A stretch of DNA of 64,000 bases from Halodesulfovibrio marinisediminis DSM 17456 (GCF_900129975.1 NZ_FSRG01000006.1:578299-642298), one strand, 5' to 3'; counted from the stretch's first letter, positions 1 through 9,253 are shown. Notes: generated by a model not told the origin, from the sequence alone. Translations and numbers: made by a program.

Positions 1-368
1 AGTTCCATACCCTTTTTCTCTGCATCTTTCTTAGAGCGCTTGCGCACAGTCATCTGTGCCATGGTGATATTATCAATCACACTCAAATGCGGGAATAGGT
101 TAAATGACTGGAACACCATGCCAACTTCTGCACGAATTTCGTTAATGTCACAGTCTGGATCAAGCACCTCAGTGCCTTCAATGGTAATAGAACCACTGTT
201 TGCATACTCCAGACGGTTCAGACAACGCAGGAAAGTGGATTTACCGGAACCGGAAGGACCGATAACAACAAGCACTTCACCCGCTGCAACGTCCATAGAG
301 ACATCTTTAAGAGCATGAAGCTCTTCAGGAGTGTAGAAATATTTATTAACATTCTTTGCGCTAATCAT
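1..368 (-). CDS. Polar amino-acid ABC transporter ATP-binding protein (C-terminus cut by window edge)
   Basis: About 122 N-terminal residues are visible. It is the cytoplasmic ATPase that powers uptake through the adjacent permease. It begins MISAKNVNKYF and carries the Walker A motif GPSGSGKST near residue 40, followed by FLRCLNRLE, typical of the GlnQ/HisP group. The Q-loop region MVFQSFNLFPHL is also present. The signature motif and Walker B lie beyond the left edge. Its ATG overlaps the permease stop by 4 bases, indicating translational coupling in a binding protein-permease-ATPase operon. The family assignment is secure; the exact substrate (glutamine, glutamate or another polar amino acid) is inferred only from class. 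Confidence 0.93.
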   Translation of the reverse strand, partial: MISAKNVNKYFYTPEELHALKDVSMDVAAGEVLVVIGPSGSGKSTFLRCLNRLEYANSGSITIEGTEVLDPDCDINEIRAEVGMVFQSFNLFPHLSVIDNITMAQMTVRKRSKKDAEKKGME

Positions 369-1375
369 CGTACAGCTCTCCTTTCAAGGTACTGAATAGC
401 CACAGAAAGGGCAAAGGTAAGTACAAGGTACATAAGAGTACAGGAAATCCAGAGTTCGTACGACATAAGAGACGAACTGATAACCTCACGAGTAGCTTTG
501 GTAAGTTCACGGACTGCAATAACACCAAGAAGTGATGAGTCCTTAATCAAACTAATGAACTGCCCCGCAAGTGGAGGAAGAATACGACGGAATGCCTGTG
601 GAAGAATAATCTTACGCATAGCCTGTGCGCCAGATAAGCCAAGTGCACGTGCTGCTTCACTCTGCCCACGATGAACCGACTGGACACCAGCTCGAACAAT
701 TTCTGCCACGTATGCGCCTGTAAAAATAGCCAGTGCGAACACACCGTACCACAATGCAGGAATAGCGCTCAGACCAATCTTAGCAAGCATAGCGTTGATA
801 AGAGAACCAGCTACAAAGTACCATAAGAAAATCTGAACAAGCAGTGGAGAACCACGAATAAGTTCAACGTAGGTGATAGCAAGCCAGCGCAGACATGGAT
901 TTTCTGAAATACGCATCAAGCCTGTGAGAATGCCTACAATAATGCCAAGAACAATGGCCAGCATGGATACTTTAAGTGTTACGAATGTCGCTTCGAGCAA
1001 GATACCCGGCTTACTTACGCGATACTCAGCAAGAGTATCACCCATGTATACGTAATCACCTTCCATCATGAAAACATTAGCATCTGAAGGCAACTTAATA
1101 ACTTCTTCGTAACCGCCGTCCTGTACTACAAGCGTGTAGCCTTCAGCAGTTTTTTCAATTTTAGTTACATCACCTTCGACTTCGGAGCGTACTTCAAGAT
1201 CTTTATCAAGCCAGAAATACTGCGGCACCTGTTCCCAGCGCCAGTTGTAGTCTACAAAATCTGCAGCAGCGTAAATAAAGCCGATGCCAAGCAGGCAAAT
1301 TGCCACAAACATGGCTTTCCAGAACAGGAAATACCCCGGCTTTTTAGGACGATCGAGTCCTGTATAATTCATCAT
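365..1375 (-). CDS. Polar amino-acid ABC transporter permease with extra N-terminal periplasmic domain
   Basis: This 336-residue permease is HisM/GlnP-like. The core (about residues 125-336) has several membrane segments and the EAA loop EAARALGLSGAQAMRKI that contacts the ATPase. It is over 100 residues longer than usual GlnP-type permeases (about 220). After a first membrane segment (about residues 18-38) there is a roughly 80-residue hydrophilic beta-rich stretch with GDV, GYTLVV and EGDYVYMGDTLAE motifs, resembling a barrel-sandwich fold and probably periplasmic. The start is supported by AAGGA 7 bases upstream of the ATG. It lies between the binding-protein gene and the overlapping ATPase gene. 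Confidence 0.92.
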   Translation of the reverse strand: MMNYTGLDRPKKPGYFLFWKAMFVAICLLGIGFIYAAADFVDYNWRWEQVPQYFWLDKDLEVRSEVEGDVTKIEKTAEGYTLVVQDGGYEEVIKLPSDANVFMMEGDYVYMGDTLAEYRVSKPGILLEATFVTLKVSMLAIVLGIIVGILTGLMRISENPCLRWLAITYVELIRGSPLLVQIFLWYFVAGSLINAMLAKIGLSAIPALWYGVFALAIFTGAYVAEIVRAGVQSVHRGQSEAARALGLSGAQAMRKIILPQAFRRILPPLAGQFISLIKDSSLLGVIAVRELTKATREVISSSLMSYELWISCTLMYLVLTFALSVAIQYLERRAVR

Positions 1376-1426
1376 CTGCGTATCCTTATCTCAACACGTT
1401 ACAAACAAGTTCTTAAAAACAGTAAA

Positions 1427-1572
1427 CCTTCCGGCTCCATATCACGCTGTGCTTACCACAGCGAGCCATGAAACCAGAAGGAAGCTTTGTATGCCTTCAA
1501 TTATCGGCACTGTCCCTGCGAGGCAGGTGAGCGTGACAGTGGAATAAATGAGGTCGGCAAAACGCCGACCTC
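1427..1572 (-). other. Three successive hairpins between binding-protein and permease genes
   Basis: Reading rightwards on the plus strand: CGCTGTG/CACAGCG at 1445-1463, extended by GGCT/AGCC and CCTTC/GAAGG; CACTGTC/GACAGTG at 1508-1541 enclosing CCTGC/GCAGG; and GAGGTCGGC/GCCGACCTC at 1550-1572. None is followed by a long U-run on the transcribed strand. They more likely stabilise or process the binding-protein mRNA, raising its level over the permease, than terminate transcription. This role is inferred. Confidence 0.55.
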
Positions 1573-1589
1573 TTAGTAGACAAAAAAAA

Positions 1590-2411
1590 CTATTTCTTCA
1601 ACTGGGATTTCCAAGCCTCAGAACGGAACCATTTGTCGTAAAGACGCTGGTAACGACCATCGTTTTTAAACTGGAAGATAAAGTTGTTGAGGAAGTTAGC
1701 GAAATCAGGGTCGCCCTGTTTGTAACCAATTGCCATAGGCTCAAAGGTGAAAGGATCGTTGAGTACGAATACTTTGCCTTTCCCCTGAACAGAAGCGATG
1801 TTCTCAAGAGCAGGAATGTCGAAAACAAAAGCGTCAGCGCGACCAGCAATAACTTCCATACCGCAGTCTACTTCTTTTTCAAAAGATTTGTAGGTTGCTT
1901 TTGGCAGGTATTTTTTTACAGCTTCTTCACCGGTAGTACCAAGGCGGGAAACAACAACGTATTTAGGATCGTTCAGCTCTTTGTAACGAGCAATTTTACC
2001 CTGAAGTTTGTTGGAAACCATTACACCCTGCCCCATGAGGAAGTAAGGATTGGAGAAACCAATCTGCAGGTTACGCTGCTGGGTAAGAGTCATACCGGAA
2101 ATGATAACATCAAACTTGTTAGAAAGCAGAGAAGGAATGATGCCGTCAAAATCAGTGTTAACCGGCACAAATTTCACGCCCATTGCTTTTGCAAGCTCTT
2201 TTGCAAGGTCGATATCGAAACCAATGTAACGGCCGTTTTTATCAGTAATCTCGAAAGGAGCGTAGCTTGCGTCAAAACCAACGCGGAGTTCGCCACTCTT
2301 AAGAATTTTATTGATAGTAGACTGCTTAGCAAGTTCAATATCAGCCGCAGAAGCAGGTGCTGCAAGCATAAAGGTTAATGCGAGCACCATAAGTACTTTT
2401 ACAAATTTCAT
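1590..2411 (-). CDS. Periplasmic amino-acid-binding protein of ABC transporter (SBP family 3)
   Basis: This 273-residue solute-binding protein has a signal peptide (MKFVKVLMVLALTFMLAAPASA, cleavage after ASA about residue 22). The mature part shows the family-3 landmarks: GELRVGFDASYAPFE, GFDIDLAKELAKAMG and DVIISGMTLTQQR. It would capture a polar amino acid in the periplasm and deliver it to the permease encoded 214 bases downstream. The start has a purine-rich GGGAGAATAGGG stretch before the ATG. It is the first transporter gene of the operon, and a small zinc-ribbon gene ends 44 bases upstream. The ligand cannot be read from sequence alone. Confidence 0.93.
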   Translation of the reverse strand: MKFVKVLMVLALTFMLAAPASAADIELAKQSTINKILKSGELRVGFDASYAPFEITDKNGRYIGFDIDLAKELAKAMGVKFVPVNTDFDGIIPSLLSNKFDVIISGMTLTQQRNLQIGFSNPYFLMGQGVMVSNKLQGKIARYKELNDPKYVVVSRLGTTGEEAVKKYLPKATYKSFEKEVDCGMEVIAGRADAFVFDIPALENIASVQGKGKVFVLNDPFTFEPMAIGYKQGDPDFANFLNNFIFQFKNDGRYQRLYDKWFRSEAWKSQLKK

Positions 2412-2455
2412 CCCTATTCTCCCATAATAGATAAATAGACTATAACCACAAAGAG

Positions 2456-2623
2456 TTAGTATTTCCCTTCGGTCAAAACTTCCTTAATGACCATATCCCG
2501 TTTGCACTTGTCACATTTAGGCAGTGACTCTTCGGGTACAGCAATAATCTGAGTTTTGCGGCAGATAGGACATACAACCTCAACAAACTCACGCTTATAA
2601 CGATCTTTAAGTACTCGTTCCAT
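2456..2623 (-). CDS. Small zinc-ribbon-like protein of unknown function
   Basis: This 55-residue protein starts MERVLKDRYKREF. It has two CxxC pairs, CPICRK and CDKCKR, about 18 residues apart, which suggests one zinc ribbon. The chosen ATG at 2623 is preceded by AAGGAG about 9 bases upstream, whereas the in-frame ATG 13 codons earlier lacks such a site. It is cytoplasmic, with no signal peptide or membrane segment. It lies 44 bases before the amino-acid-binding protein gene on the same strand and may share its transcript. The zinc ligands are seen; a regulatory or RNA-related role would be guesswork. Confidence 0.7.
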   Translation of the reverse strand: MERVLKDRYKREFVEVVCPICRKTQIIAVPEESLPKCDKCKRDMVIKEVLTEGKY

Positions 2624-3117
2624 ACCTACTAACTCCTTACAAAGAAAATGACGCTTAAGCATTTCGCCAAAGACATCTCTTCGGCATCTTTAACATATAT
2701 GTAAAAATCGATCAAAATCAAAGTTTACATGCCATCGTCTGCTGTACGTCAGCTCTTCAATGGTTAACCCATAAAACACGTCGGATTCCCTCCCAGCATA
2801 TTGAAATTATACAATTACTGTAAATACAACATGACAGGTCCGACTCCGGCGACAACGGCTGTTTCCCGCAGCACGGTTGCCGATTGATATATGTAGTATA
2901 TTCACTCCCTAACGTCTACTCTAAAACGCGCTACTCCGCATTATTCTTGCTAGAAAACAAATTTGTACATTTAAAATTGTCTCGCAGATTGTCTCAAGGC
3001 AGACTAAATTGACAGTATGCCCCCTCAGGCATATTCCCCTCGTGGCTTTTATGTACTGCCCCTGCTACCCGCAGTTCTGACAGTACTTTTTATAAACGAT
3101 CTCTTTGCGGAGGACAC
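2624..3117. other. Intergenic region between divergent genes, about 490 bases
   Basis: No convincing gene. A candidate sigma-70 promoter for the rightward amidohydrolase is TTGACA (3009-3014), 17 bases, then TATTCC (3032-3037), with a weak -10 element. GCGGAGGA precedes the amidohydrolase ATG. An imperfect GC-rich hairpin lies near 2847-2884. Confidence 0.4.
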
Positions 3118-4488
3118 ATGTCACAAGTACTCTTGAGCAACGCGCTCATTCTTTCCATGAACGAAAATCGGGAGATGTTCGTCAACGGCGACATTCTTAT
3201 TACCGATGACCGCATTACTACTGTTGGTGCAGTAGCTCCGCACGAAATTTCACCGGATGCAGAAATTATCGACTGTACGGGTTCCATCATCATCCCGGGC
3301 CTGATCAATACCCATGTCCACTTATGCCAGCAATTAGGCCGCGGCCTCGGCGACGATGTTAACTTGCTCACATGGCTGCACGAGCGAACCTGGCCGTACG
3401 AACTGGCTATGACTGAAGAAGACGTTGAAGTTTCCGCCCTCGCCTGCTGCGCAGAGCTTATCCGCTCCGGCGTAACATGTTTTGCTGAACCGGGAGGGCA
3501 GCACGTGGACGCCATGGGGCGTGCCGTCACCAAAGCCGGCATCCGAGGCATACTTGCCCGCTCTACCATGGACTGCGGAGAGGGAATCCCAGAAGATCGT
3601 CAGGAAACCACCGACGAGACGCTCGACATACAGCTTGATCTTATCAAACGATGGAATGGCGCAGAAAATGATAGAATCCGCTGCTGGTTCGGCTTACGCA
3701 CTATCTTTAACAACTCAGATGAGTTGATCACCCGTACTAAGAAGCTTGCTGACGAACTAAACGTCGGCATCCATATGCACGTGGCAGAAATCAAAGAAGA
3801 AGTTGAATTTGCACATGAAACACGAGGGGCAACAACAGTAGAACATCTCGCGAAACTTGGTGTTCTCGGCCCTAACCTTCTTGCTGTCCACACTGTATGG
3901 TTGACCGAAAACGAAATCGCCCTGTTTGCAAAACACGACGTTAAAGTATCCCATAACCCGGGTGCTGCCATGCGTGTACTGGGCTTTGCCCCCGTACCGG
4001 AAATGCTCAAGCAAGGCGTCTGTGTCAGCATCGCTACGGATGGTGCCCCGTGTAACAACCGTATGGACATGATCGATGAACTGTACCTGACCGCCCTTAT
4101 CCATAAAGGTCGCACTCTTGATCCGACTACTGTCCCAGCAGAAACCATTCTGGAAATGGCAACTGTTAACGGTGCTAAGGCCCTACTATGGGAGGATCAG
4201 ATTGGTTCATTAAGCGTTGGGAAAAAAGCTGACCTCGCCATCATCAAACCTTCTCTCATGCCTGGTTCTGTTCCAGTGCATGACCCTGTATCCAGTCTTG
4301 TGTACTCCATGCACTCAAGCAACGTCACACACACAATGTGTGACGGTAAATGGCTGATGAAAGACAAAGAGATCGTAACATTTAATGAGGCATCCTTGCT
4401 GAAAAAAGCACAACAACACGCCGATGCTATACGAGAACGAGCTGGAATTAAACTCAAGCCACGTTTTCCGGTAGTCAACGTTCGCTAA
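3118..4488 (+). CDS. Amidohydrolase, MtaD/SsnA/TrzN-like (probable adenosine-derivative deaminase)
   Basis: This 456-residue metal-dependent hydrolase belongs to the group containing 5'-methylthioadenosine/S-adenosylhomocysteine deaminase. Metal-site features are visible: NTHVHL (residues about 65-69), HMHVAE (about 215-220), HTVWL (about 259) and ATDGAPCNN (about 310). The flanking beta strands at both ends are usual for the family. GGAG lies 7 bases before the ATG. It is cytoplasmic and monocistronic, with its own terminator just downstream. The best guess is deamination of MTA, SAH or deoxyadenosine by-products in methionine salvage. Relatives hydrolyse triazines or guanine, so the substrate remains inferred. 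Confidence 0.82.
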   Translation: MSQVLLSNALILSMNENREMFVNGDILITDDRITTVGAVAPHEISPDAEIIDCTGSIIIPGLINTHVHLCQQLGRGLGDDVNLLTWLHERTWPYELAMTEEDVEVSALACCAELIRSGVTCFAEPGGQHVDAMGRAVTKAGIRGILARSTMDCGEGIPEDRQETTDETLDIQLDLIKRWNGAENDRIRCWFGLRTIFNNSDELITRTKKLADELNVGIHMHVAEIKEEVEFAHETRGATTVEHLAKLGVLGPNLLAVHTVWLTENEIALFAKHDVKVSHNPGAAMRVLGFAPVPEMLKQGVCVSIATDGAPCNNRMDMIDELYLTALIHKGRTLDPTTVPAETILEMATVNGAKALLWEDQIGSLSVGKKADLAIIKPSLMPGSVPVHDPVSSLVYSMHSSNVTHTMCDGKWLMKDKEIVTFNEASLLKKAQQHADAIRERAGIKLKPRFPVVNVR

Positions 4489-4494
4489 CAAAAC

Positions 4495-4530
4495 AAAAGC
4501 CCATGTGAAAAATTCACATGGGCTTTTTCT
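4495..4530 (+). terminator. Rho-independent terminator after amidohydrolase
   Basis: A stem AAGCCCATGTGAA/TTCACATGGGCTT is followed by TTTCTTCG. It sits 7 bases after the amidohydrolase stop. Confidence 0.9.
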
Positions 4531-4660
4531 TCGCAGAATAGGGCTCGAGGAGAGCGTAACAACTTAGGGGGAGCGTTACTATCCCTATTGCTGCAAGGTA
4601 CATGATAGGAAACGAAATTTACTTCAAGACAACCTCAATAGTTTCACAATTACCTAATCA

Positions 4661-4685
4661 GGGCGTGCCGTTAACCGGCACGCCC
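4661..4685 (-). terminator. GC-rich hairpin downstream of RND pump gene
   Basis: Perfect 10-bp stem GGGCGTGCCG/CGGCACGCCC with loop TTAAC, 8 bases past the pump stop on the minus strand. No U-run follows, so it may be a Rho-assisted terminator or mRNA 3'-end stabiliser. Confidence 0.5.
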
Positions 4686-4693
4686 TTCATACA

Positions 4694-7600
4694 TTATGCT
4701 GCCTGTTCACGGATCTTGAACAGAATTACGTAAAGCGTTGGTACTACAATCAACGTCAATACGGTTGCGAAGGTAAGACCTGCCATGATTGTCACAGCCA
4801 TGGAGACAAAGAATGCATCTCCAAGCAACGGAAGCATGCCAAGTACAGTAGTACTTGCTGCCATCATAACAGGACGAACACGACTTACAGAGGCGTCAAG
4901 TACTGCTGTAAACGGCTCTTTCCCTTCACGGATTTGCAGGTTGATCTCATCCAGCAACACGATTGCGTTTTTAATGAGCATCCCCATAAGACTCAAGAAA
5001 CCAAGCAGAGCCATAAAGCCGAATGGCTGACCTGCAGCCAGCAGTCCCCAAGCGACACCGATAATTGCAAGAGGTACTGTAAGCCAGATGATTAACGGCT
5101 CACGCAGAGCGTTAAAGAGCGCAATGGTAATGATGATCATCAATACGATGGTTACTGGAATGGTTGCAAACAAACCAGCCTGCGCGTCAGTTGAATCTTC
5201 ATACTCACCGCCCCACTCCATAGTGTAGCCAGCCGGAAGTTTCATCGATTCAATCTGCGGACGAAGCTCTTTAAATAGTGTTGTTGGCTGTCCAACTTTT
5301 GCTTCACAAGAAACGGTAATAGTCAGTTTTCTATTACGTCTGTGTAATGAGTTGTTTTTAAATTCGGTTTTAACTTCCGATACAAGCTGTCCCAGCGGAA
5401 CCATGCTGTTTGAAACATTGCTGAACACCTGTACGGAATTCATAGATCCAACATCGGAACGCTCTTCTTCCGGTGGACGCATTACAATCGGGAGTAATGT
5501 GTCTCCTTCACGATATACTCCAACTGGCATACCTACGTATGCAGCCTTCAAAGCATTTGCGATATCAGGACGGTCTAATCCAGCACGACGTACGGCTTGC
5601 TCGTTCAACACCGGAACAATAACTTTAGATTTCTGACGCCAGTCATCACGGACACCACGGGCGTTATCATTTTCACTGAAGATATTCTGAGCTTCAAGAG
5701 AAAGAGCACGGAGCACTTCCAGATCCGGACCGGAGAAACGCACCTCAATAGGGTCATCTCGTCCCGGACCGAGACGAACTTTTTTGAATTTAAAGAACGC
5801 TTCAGGGAAGGTTTGGCTCGTATAGTTCCTGTACTCTTCAATCATTACCGGAACATCATGGTAATCTTTAATGGTTACAATAACCTGACCATAGTTCGGA
5901 TACTCCTTCTCAGGAGCGTACACCAACATGAAACGAGGAGCACCGCTACCAACAAAGGTGGTTGTAAACTCAACCCGATCATCTTCTGCCAGTTTCTTTT
6001 CAAGAATCTTCAGGTCTTCGCTTACAGCACTGATATCAGATCCTTCAGGCTTCCACATATCAATAAAGAACTGAGGCTGAGTAGATGCAGGGAAAAACAT
6101 CTGATCTACATACTTCATCGCATAACCGGATGTGAACATCAGCGCGAGCAACGCACCAACGGTCACCCAACGATGGTTCAAGCACGCTCTCAAGCACCCT
6201 CTATATGCTCTAAAAAGTTTGCTACCATACGGGTCGGCATCACCATCACCATCACCTTTATGTAAAAACATTTCGCACAACAGTGGTGTAATAGTCAGCG
6301 CAGTGACCCAACTAAGCATCAGAGAAATAAGCAATACCCAGAACAAGGAACCACAATATTCACCTGTGGAGTCAGAAGACAGGCCGATTGCAGCAAATGC
6401 CATTACAGCAACTACGGTTGCGCCAAGCAACGGCCACATAGTCTGTGCAACAACTGCACGGGCTGCAGCAATCTTGTCTTCGCCCTGCTGTATTCGTATG
6501 AGCATCCCTTCTGTAACAACGATTGCGTTGTCTACCAACATCCCCAGAGCAATAATCAACGCACCAAGCGAAATCCTCTGCAGCTGAATGTCCATCATCT
6601 TCATAAAGATAAATGAACCACACACAGTGATCAGAAGCACAGCACCAATAAGCAGGCCACTGCGCAATCCCATAAAGATCATCAAAATGACGATTACGAT
6701 ACCCACAGCTTCAAGTAAGCTGACAGCAAAACCGTCAACAGCCTTTGTTACATAATCCGGCTGGAAATAGACCGGCTTAATTTCAAAACCGACAGGGGTA
6801 GAACCATCTAGCTCCGCAATGCGTTTTGTAACGCGGTCACCAAGGTCTACGATGTTGCCACCTGAAGCCAGAGAAATACCCACAGCAAGAGCACGCGTGC
6901 TATCCTGTCGCATTATCTTTTTAGATGGCTCAATGTATCCACGGGTAATAGTCGCAAGGTCACTCAGGTACACCAACTTGCCGGAACCTTCATCTGTTAC
7001 GTAGATGTCACCCAAATCCTCAACCGAGGTTATACCACCGGAAGGATGAATTCGAATATATTCCGGACCAACATGCGCATTACCGGCATCGGAAACAAGG
7101 TTACGCTGCTTAAGAGCATCTAGAACAGACTTTACAGTCACTCCGAGCTGACGAAGCTTTGCACGGGGGATTTCAACAAACACAGCTTCCTGCTGTTCAC
7201 CCCACACTGTTACTTTTGCAACGTCTGGAATGAGAAGTAGCTCTTTACGCAAAAATGTTACGTAATCTTGAAGCTCTTTGTATGAATACCCGTCTGCTGT
7301 TACGGAATACAAAATCCCGTACACATCACCAAAGTCATCAACTACGACGGAAGAATTGGCTCCCGGAGGCAAATTAGCCTGCGCATCACCAACTTTTCTT
7401 CGCAATTCGTCCCAAACCTGAGGCAGGGTATTCTTGTCATAGTTTTCTTTAATCTCAACTGTAATAATAGATTTGCCCGGAGTAGAAACGGACTTAATTT
7501 TTTCAAGCTGACCTAGCTGTTGGATCTCACTTTCCAAACGATCAGTTACTTCTTCGGTTACTTCTTCTGCTGTCGCACCTGGATATGTGGTGATGACCAG

Positions 7601-7735
7601 AGCTTCTTTAATAGTAAATTCAGGATCTTCTAAGCGGCCCATGGACTGGTAAGCAAACAGTCCACCAACAATCAATATTACGGTCATCGTAAGCGTGGTC
7701 ACACGCTTACGAATCGCCCATTCTCCAAGACTCAT
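4694..7735 (-). CDS. RND efflux pump inner-membrane subunit (AcrB/MdtB-like, HAE1 family)
   Basis: This 1013-residue proton-driven pump has the usual family length (about 1010-1050). It has a first membrane helix at about 12-30, two large periplasmic loops, and repeated membrane blocks. The TM4 proton-relay segment reads GMLVDNAIVV (D402-N403), where AcrB has two Asp; this D-N form occurs in several RND branches. The C-terminal half ends SMAVTIMAGLTFATVLTLIVVPTLYVILF. It would export drugs or other toxic amphiphiles with the adaptor encoded 5 bases upstream and an outer-membrane TolC-type channel not found here. The class is secure; the substrate is unknown. Confidence 0.93.
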   Translation of the reverse strand: MSLGEWAIRKRVTTLTMTVILIVGGLFAYQSMGRLEDPEFTIKEALVITTYPGATAEEVTEEVTDRLESEIQQLGQLEKIKSVSTPGKSIITVEIKENYDKNTLPQVWDELRRKVGDAQANLPPGANSSVVVDDFGDVYGILYSVTADGYSYKELQDYVTFLRKELLLIPDVAKVTVWGEQQEAVFVEIPRAKLRQLGVTVKSVLDALKQRNLVSDAGNAHVGPEYIRIHPSGGITSVEDLGDIYVTDEGSGKLVYLSDLATITRGYIEPSKKIMRQDSTRALAVGISLASGGNIVDLGDRVTKRIAELDGSTPVGFEIKPVYFQPDYVTKAVDGFAVSLLEAVGIVIVILMIFMGLRSGLLIGAVLLITVCGSFIFMKMMDIQLQRISLGALIIALGMLVDNAIVVTEGMLIRIQQGEDKIAAARAVVAQTMWPLLGATVVAVMAFAAIGLSSDSTGEYCGSLFWVLLISLMLSWVTALTITPLLCEMFLHKGDGDGDADPYGSKLFRAYRGCLRACLNHRWVTVGALLALMFTSGYAMKYVDQMFFPASTQPQFFIDMWKPEGSDISAVSEDLKILEKKLAEDDRVEFTTTFVGSGAPRFMLVYAPEKEYPNYGQVIVTIKDYHDVPVMIEEYRNYTSQTFPEAFFKFKKVRLGPGRDDPIEVRFSGPDLEVLRALSLEAQNIFSENDNARGVRDDWRQKSKVIVPVLNEQAVRRAGLDRPDIANALKAAYVGMPVGVYREGDTLLPIVMRPPEEERSDVGSMNSVQVFSNVSNSMVPLGQLVSEVKTEFKNNSLHRRNRKLTITVSCEAKVGQPTTLFKELRPQIESMKLPAGYTMEWGGEYEDSTDAQAGLFATIPVTIVLMIIITIALFNALREPLIIWLTVPLAIIGVAWGLLAAGQPFGFMALLGFLSLMGMLIKNAIVLLDEINLQIREGKEPFTAVLDASVSRVRPVMMAASTTVLGMLPLLGDAFFVSMAVTIMAGLTFATVLTLIVVPTLYVILFKIREQAA

Positions 7736-7740
7736 GACAG

Positions 7741-8874
7741 CTATTCTCCAATCTCGCCCTGCAACACTCGCACAGACTGACCGTCTTTAAGGTAATGTAC
7801 GCCAGCGGTCACAATCTGCATGCCGGATTTAAGCCCTGATTTTAAGATATATTCATTCTGCTGCATGGAACCCAGTTCAACAGAAACACGTTTAACCGTA
7901 TTATCTTTCTGCACTATCCACACAAACGGAGTATCTGCACTATCAACAGCTACGGCACTCACAGGTACTCGAAGACCTATAGCGTTACCATTTGCACCAC
8001 CTGGGAAGTAGCCAATAACTTCCGCAGTCATACCGGAATAGATGCTTACCCCTTCAGGCTGCGGCAAAGAAACAGTTACTGTATAGGTACTAGTCTGCTC
8101 ATTGGCAGTTGTCTCAAACTCTTTAAGTTCACCTTCATAAAGCTTGTTTGGCATTGCAGCAAAACGTACAGAAGGCTTCTTAAGCATTTTTGTATTCTTA
8201 GCCTGAAGAATAGCAATCACCAATTCAGGAACCTGCACTTCAACATCAAGATTGCCCACATCATCAAGACGGACAATATACTGCTGCGCCTGAACATTTT
8301 CAAAATTCTTTACATAGGTCTGTGCCACAACACCATCAAAAGGCGCGCGAAGCACAGTATACTCCAGATTGAGACGAGCCTGTTCACGCTCCTGCTCAAG
8401 CTGCTTCACCTGTGCTCGAGCATTTTCAAAAACACTAAGTGCGCTGTCATATGTTGCTTTTGAAACAATATCATCTTTCAACAACACAGAGTTACGCTTA
8501 TAGTTGAGTTTCGCTTCCTGCAAAGAAGCACGGGCTCCTAACAGCTTTGAATCCAGCCCACGCAATTTAGTCTGAAAATCATTTTTATCTAATGTAGCAA
8601 TGATCTGCCCGCGTTTAACATGCTGGCCAGCTTTCACAAGCAACTCGCTCAACTGTCCTGCAACACGAAAACCGATTTCAGCTTTCTCGCCAGCAACAAC
8701 AGTTCCCGGAAACGCACGTTCTACAAGCTCAGATTCACCACTTACAATCATTGTTTTTACAGGTTTTGCAACGACTACTTCTTTAGCTACCCCTTCGCCG
8801 TTGCAGCCTTGAAGGCATAATAAAAAGAGTCCTGCAAGGACAAAAAACAAACTCTTAACGTTTAACTTTTCCAT
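7741..8874 (-). CDS. RND efflux periplasmic adaptor lipoprotein (membrane fusion protein)
   Basis: This 377-residue adaptor starts MEKLNVKSLFFVLAGLFL and has lipobox LQGC at about residue 24, so it is probably an inner-membrane-anchored lipoprotein. The lipoyl/hairpin region follows the HlyD/AcrA pattern, with GFRVAGQLSELLVKAGQHVKRGQIIATLD then a coiled-coil hairpin and LRAPFDGVVAQTYV. The chosen ATG has GGGGAG 7 bases upstream; an in-frame start 15 codons earlier would add a charged leader before the signal. The gene is 5 bases from the pump gene, forming a two-gene operon. A palindrome at 8957-8984 lies in its promoter region. Confidence 0.92.
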   Translation of the reverse strand: MEKLNVKSLFFVLAGLFLLCLQGCNGEGVAKEVVVAKPVKTMIVSGESELVERAFPGTVVAGEKAEIGFRVAGQLSELLVKAGQHVKRGQIIATLDKNDFQTKLRGLDSKLLGARASLQEAKLNYKRNSVLLKDDIVSKATYDSALSVFENARAQVKQLEQEREQARLNLEYTVLRAPFDGVVAQTYVKNFENVQAQQYIVRLDDVGNLDVEVQVPELVIAILQAKNTKMLKKPSVRFAAMPNKLYEGELKEFETTANEQTSTYTVTVSLPQPEGVSIYSGMTAEVIGYFPGGANGNAIGLRVPVSAVAVDSADTPFVWIVQKDNTVKRVSVELGSMQQNEYILKSGLKSGMQIVTAGVHYLKDGQSVRVLQGEIGE

Positions 8875-8956
8875 GAAATGCTCCCCAGCAAATTCAGATG
8901 TACGCTCCTCGAAAGTCATACTCTGTAGTCATGAATTTATACAATGAACCAATGTA

Positions 8957-8984
8957 CTGTTATGGATTGGTCAGTCCATAACAG
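8957..8984. promoter_or_regulatory. Perfect palindrome, probable repressor operator of RND operon
   Basis: CTGTTATGGA and TCCATAACAG are exact 10-base inverted arms separated by 8 bases containing TTGGTC. It lies about 83 bases upstream of the adaptor start. Its length and symmetry suit a TetR/AcrR-type dimer pair. No TetR gene is in the window, so the regulator is unknown. Confidence 0.55.
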
Positions 8985-9253
8985 CTTGGTCCGTAATGAG
9001 TAGAAACTGCCGAAAGGTCGATCTTTTTAAAACAGTCTTCTTAATGAAAAGCCCACACAACAATAGTACTAGTTTTCGTACAACCATTATTGGATACAGA
9101 GCTTGCATTGAAGTGCTAATAAAAGCTGTCTTAATGATAATGTGCTGATTTATTTATTTCGGCAGCAGCACTAACAAAGCAATCTGCATGCCAATAAAAC
9201 AGTTATTAGATTACAGAAGGTTAACTCGCCCCCCGTCTTCCCTCCCCTAATAA

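Noticed and set aside
1548..2378. A long frame antisense to the amino-acid-binding protein gene.
   Set aside because: It is a shadow of a clear family-3 binding protein; its own translation shows no family features.
5597..6265. A 222-residue frame antisense to the RND pump.
   Set aside because: The sense strand encodes an unmistakable RND protein; the antisense frame is composition-driven.
9111..9131. A sigma-54 promoter facing the RND operon on the minus strand.
   Set aside because: TAGCAC and TGCAA occur, but the GG/GC spacing is 9 rather than 10 and the GG is incomplete.
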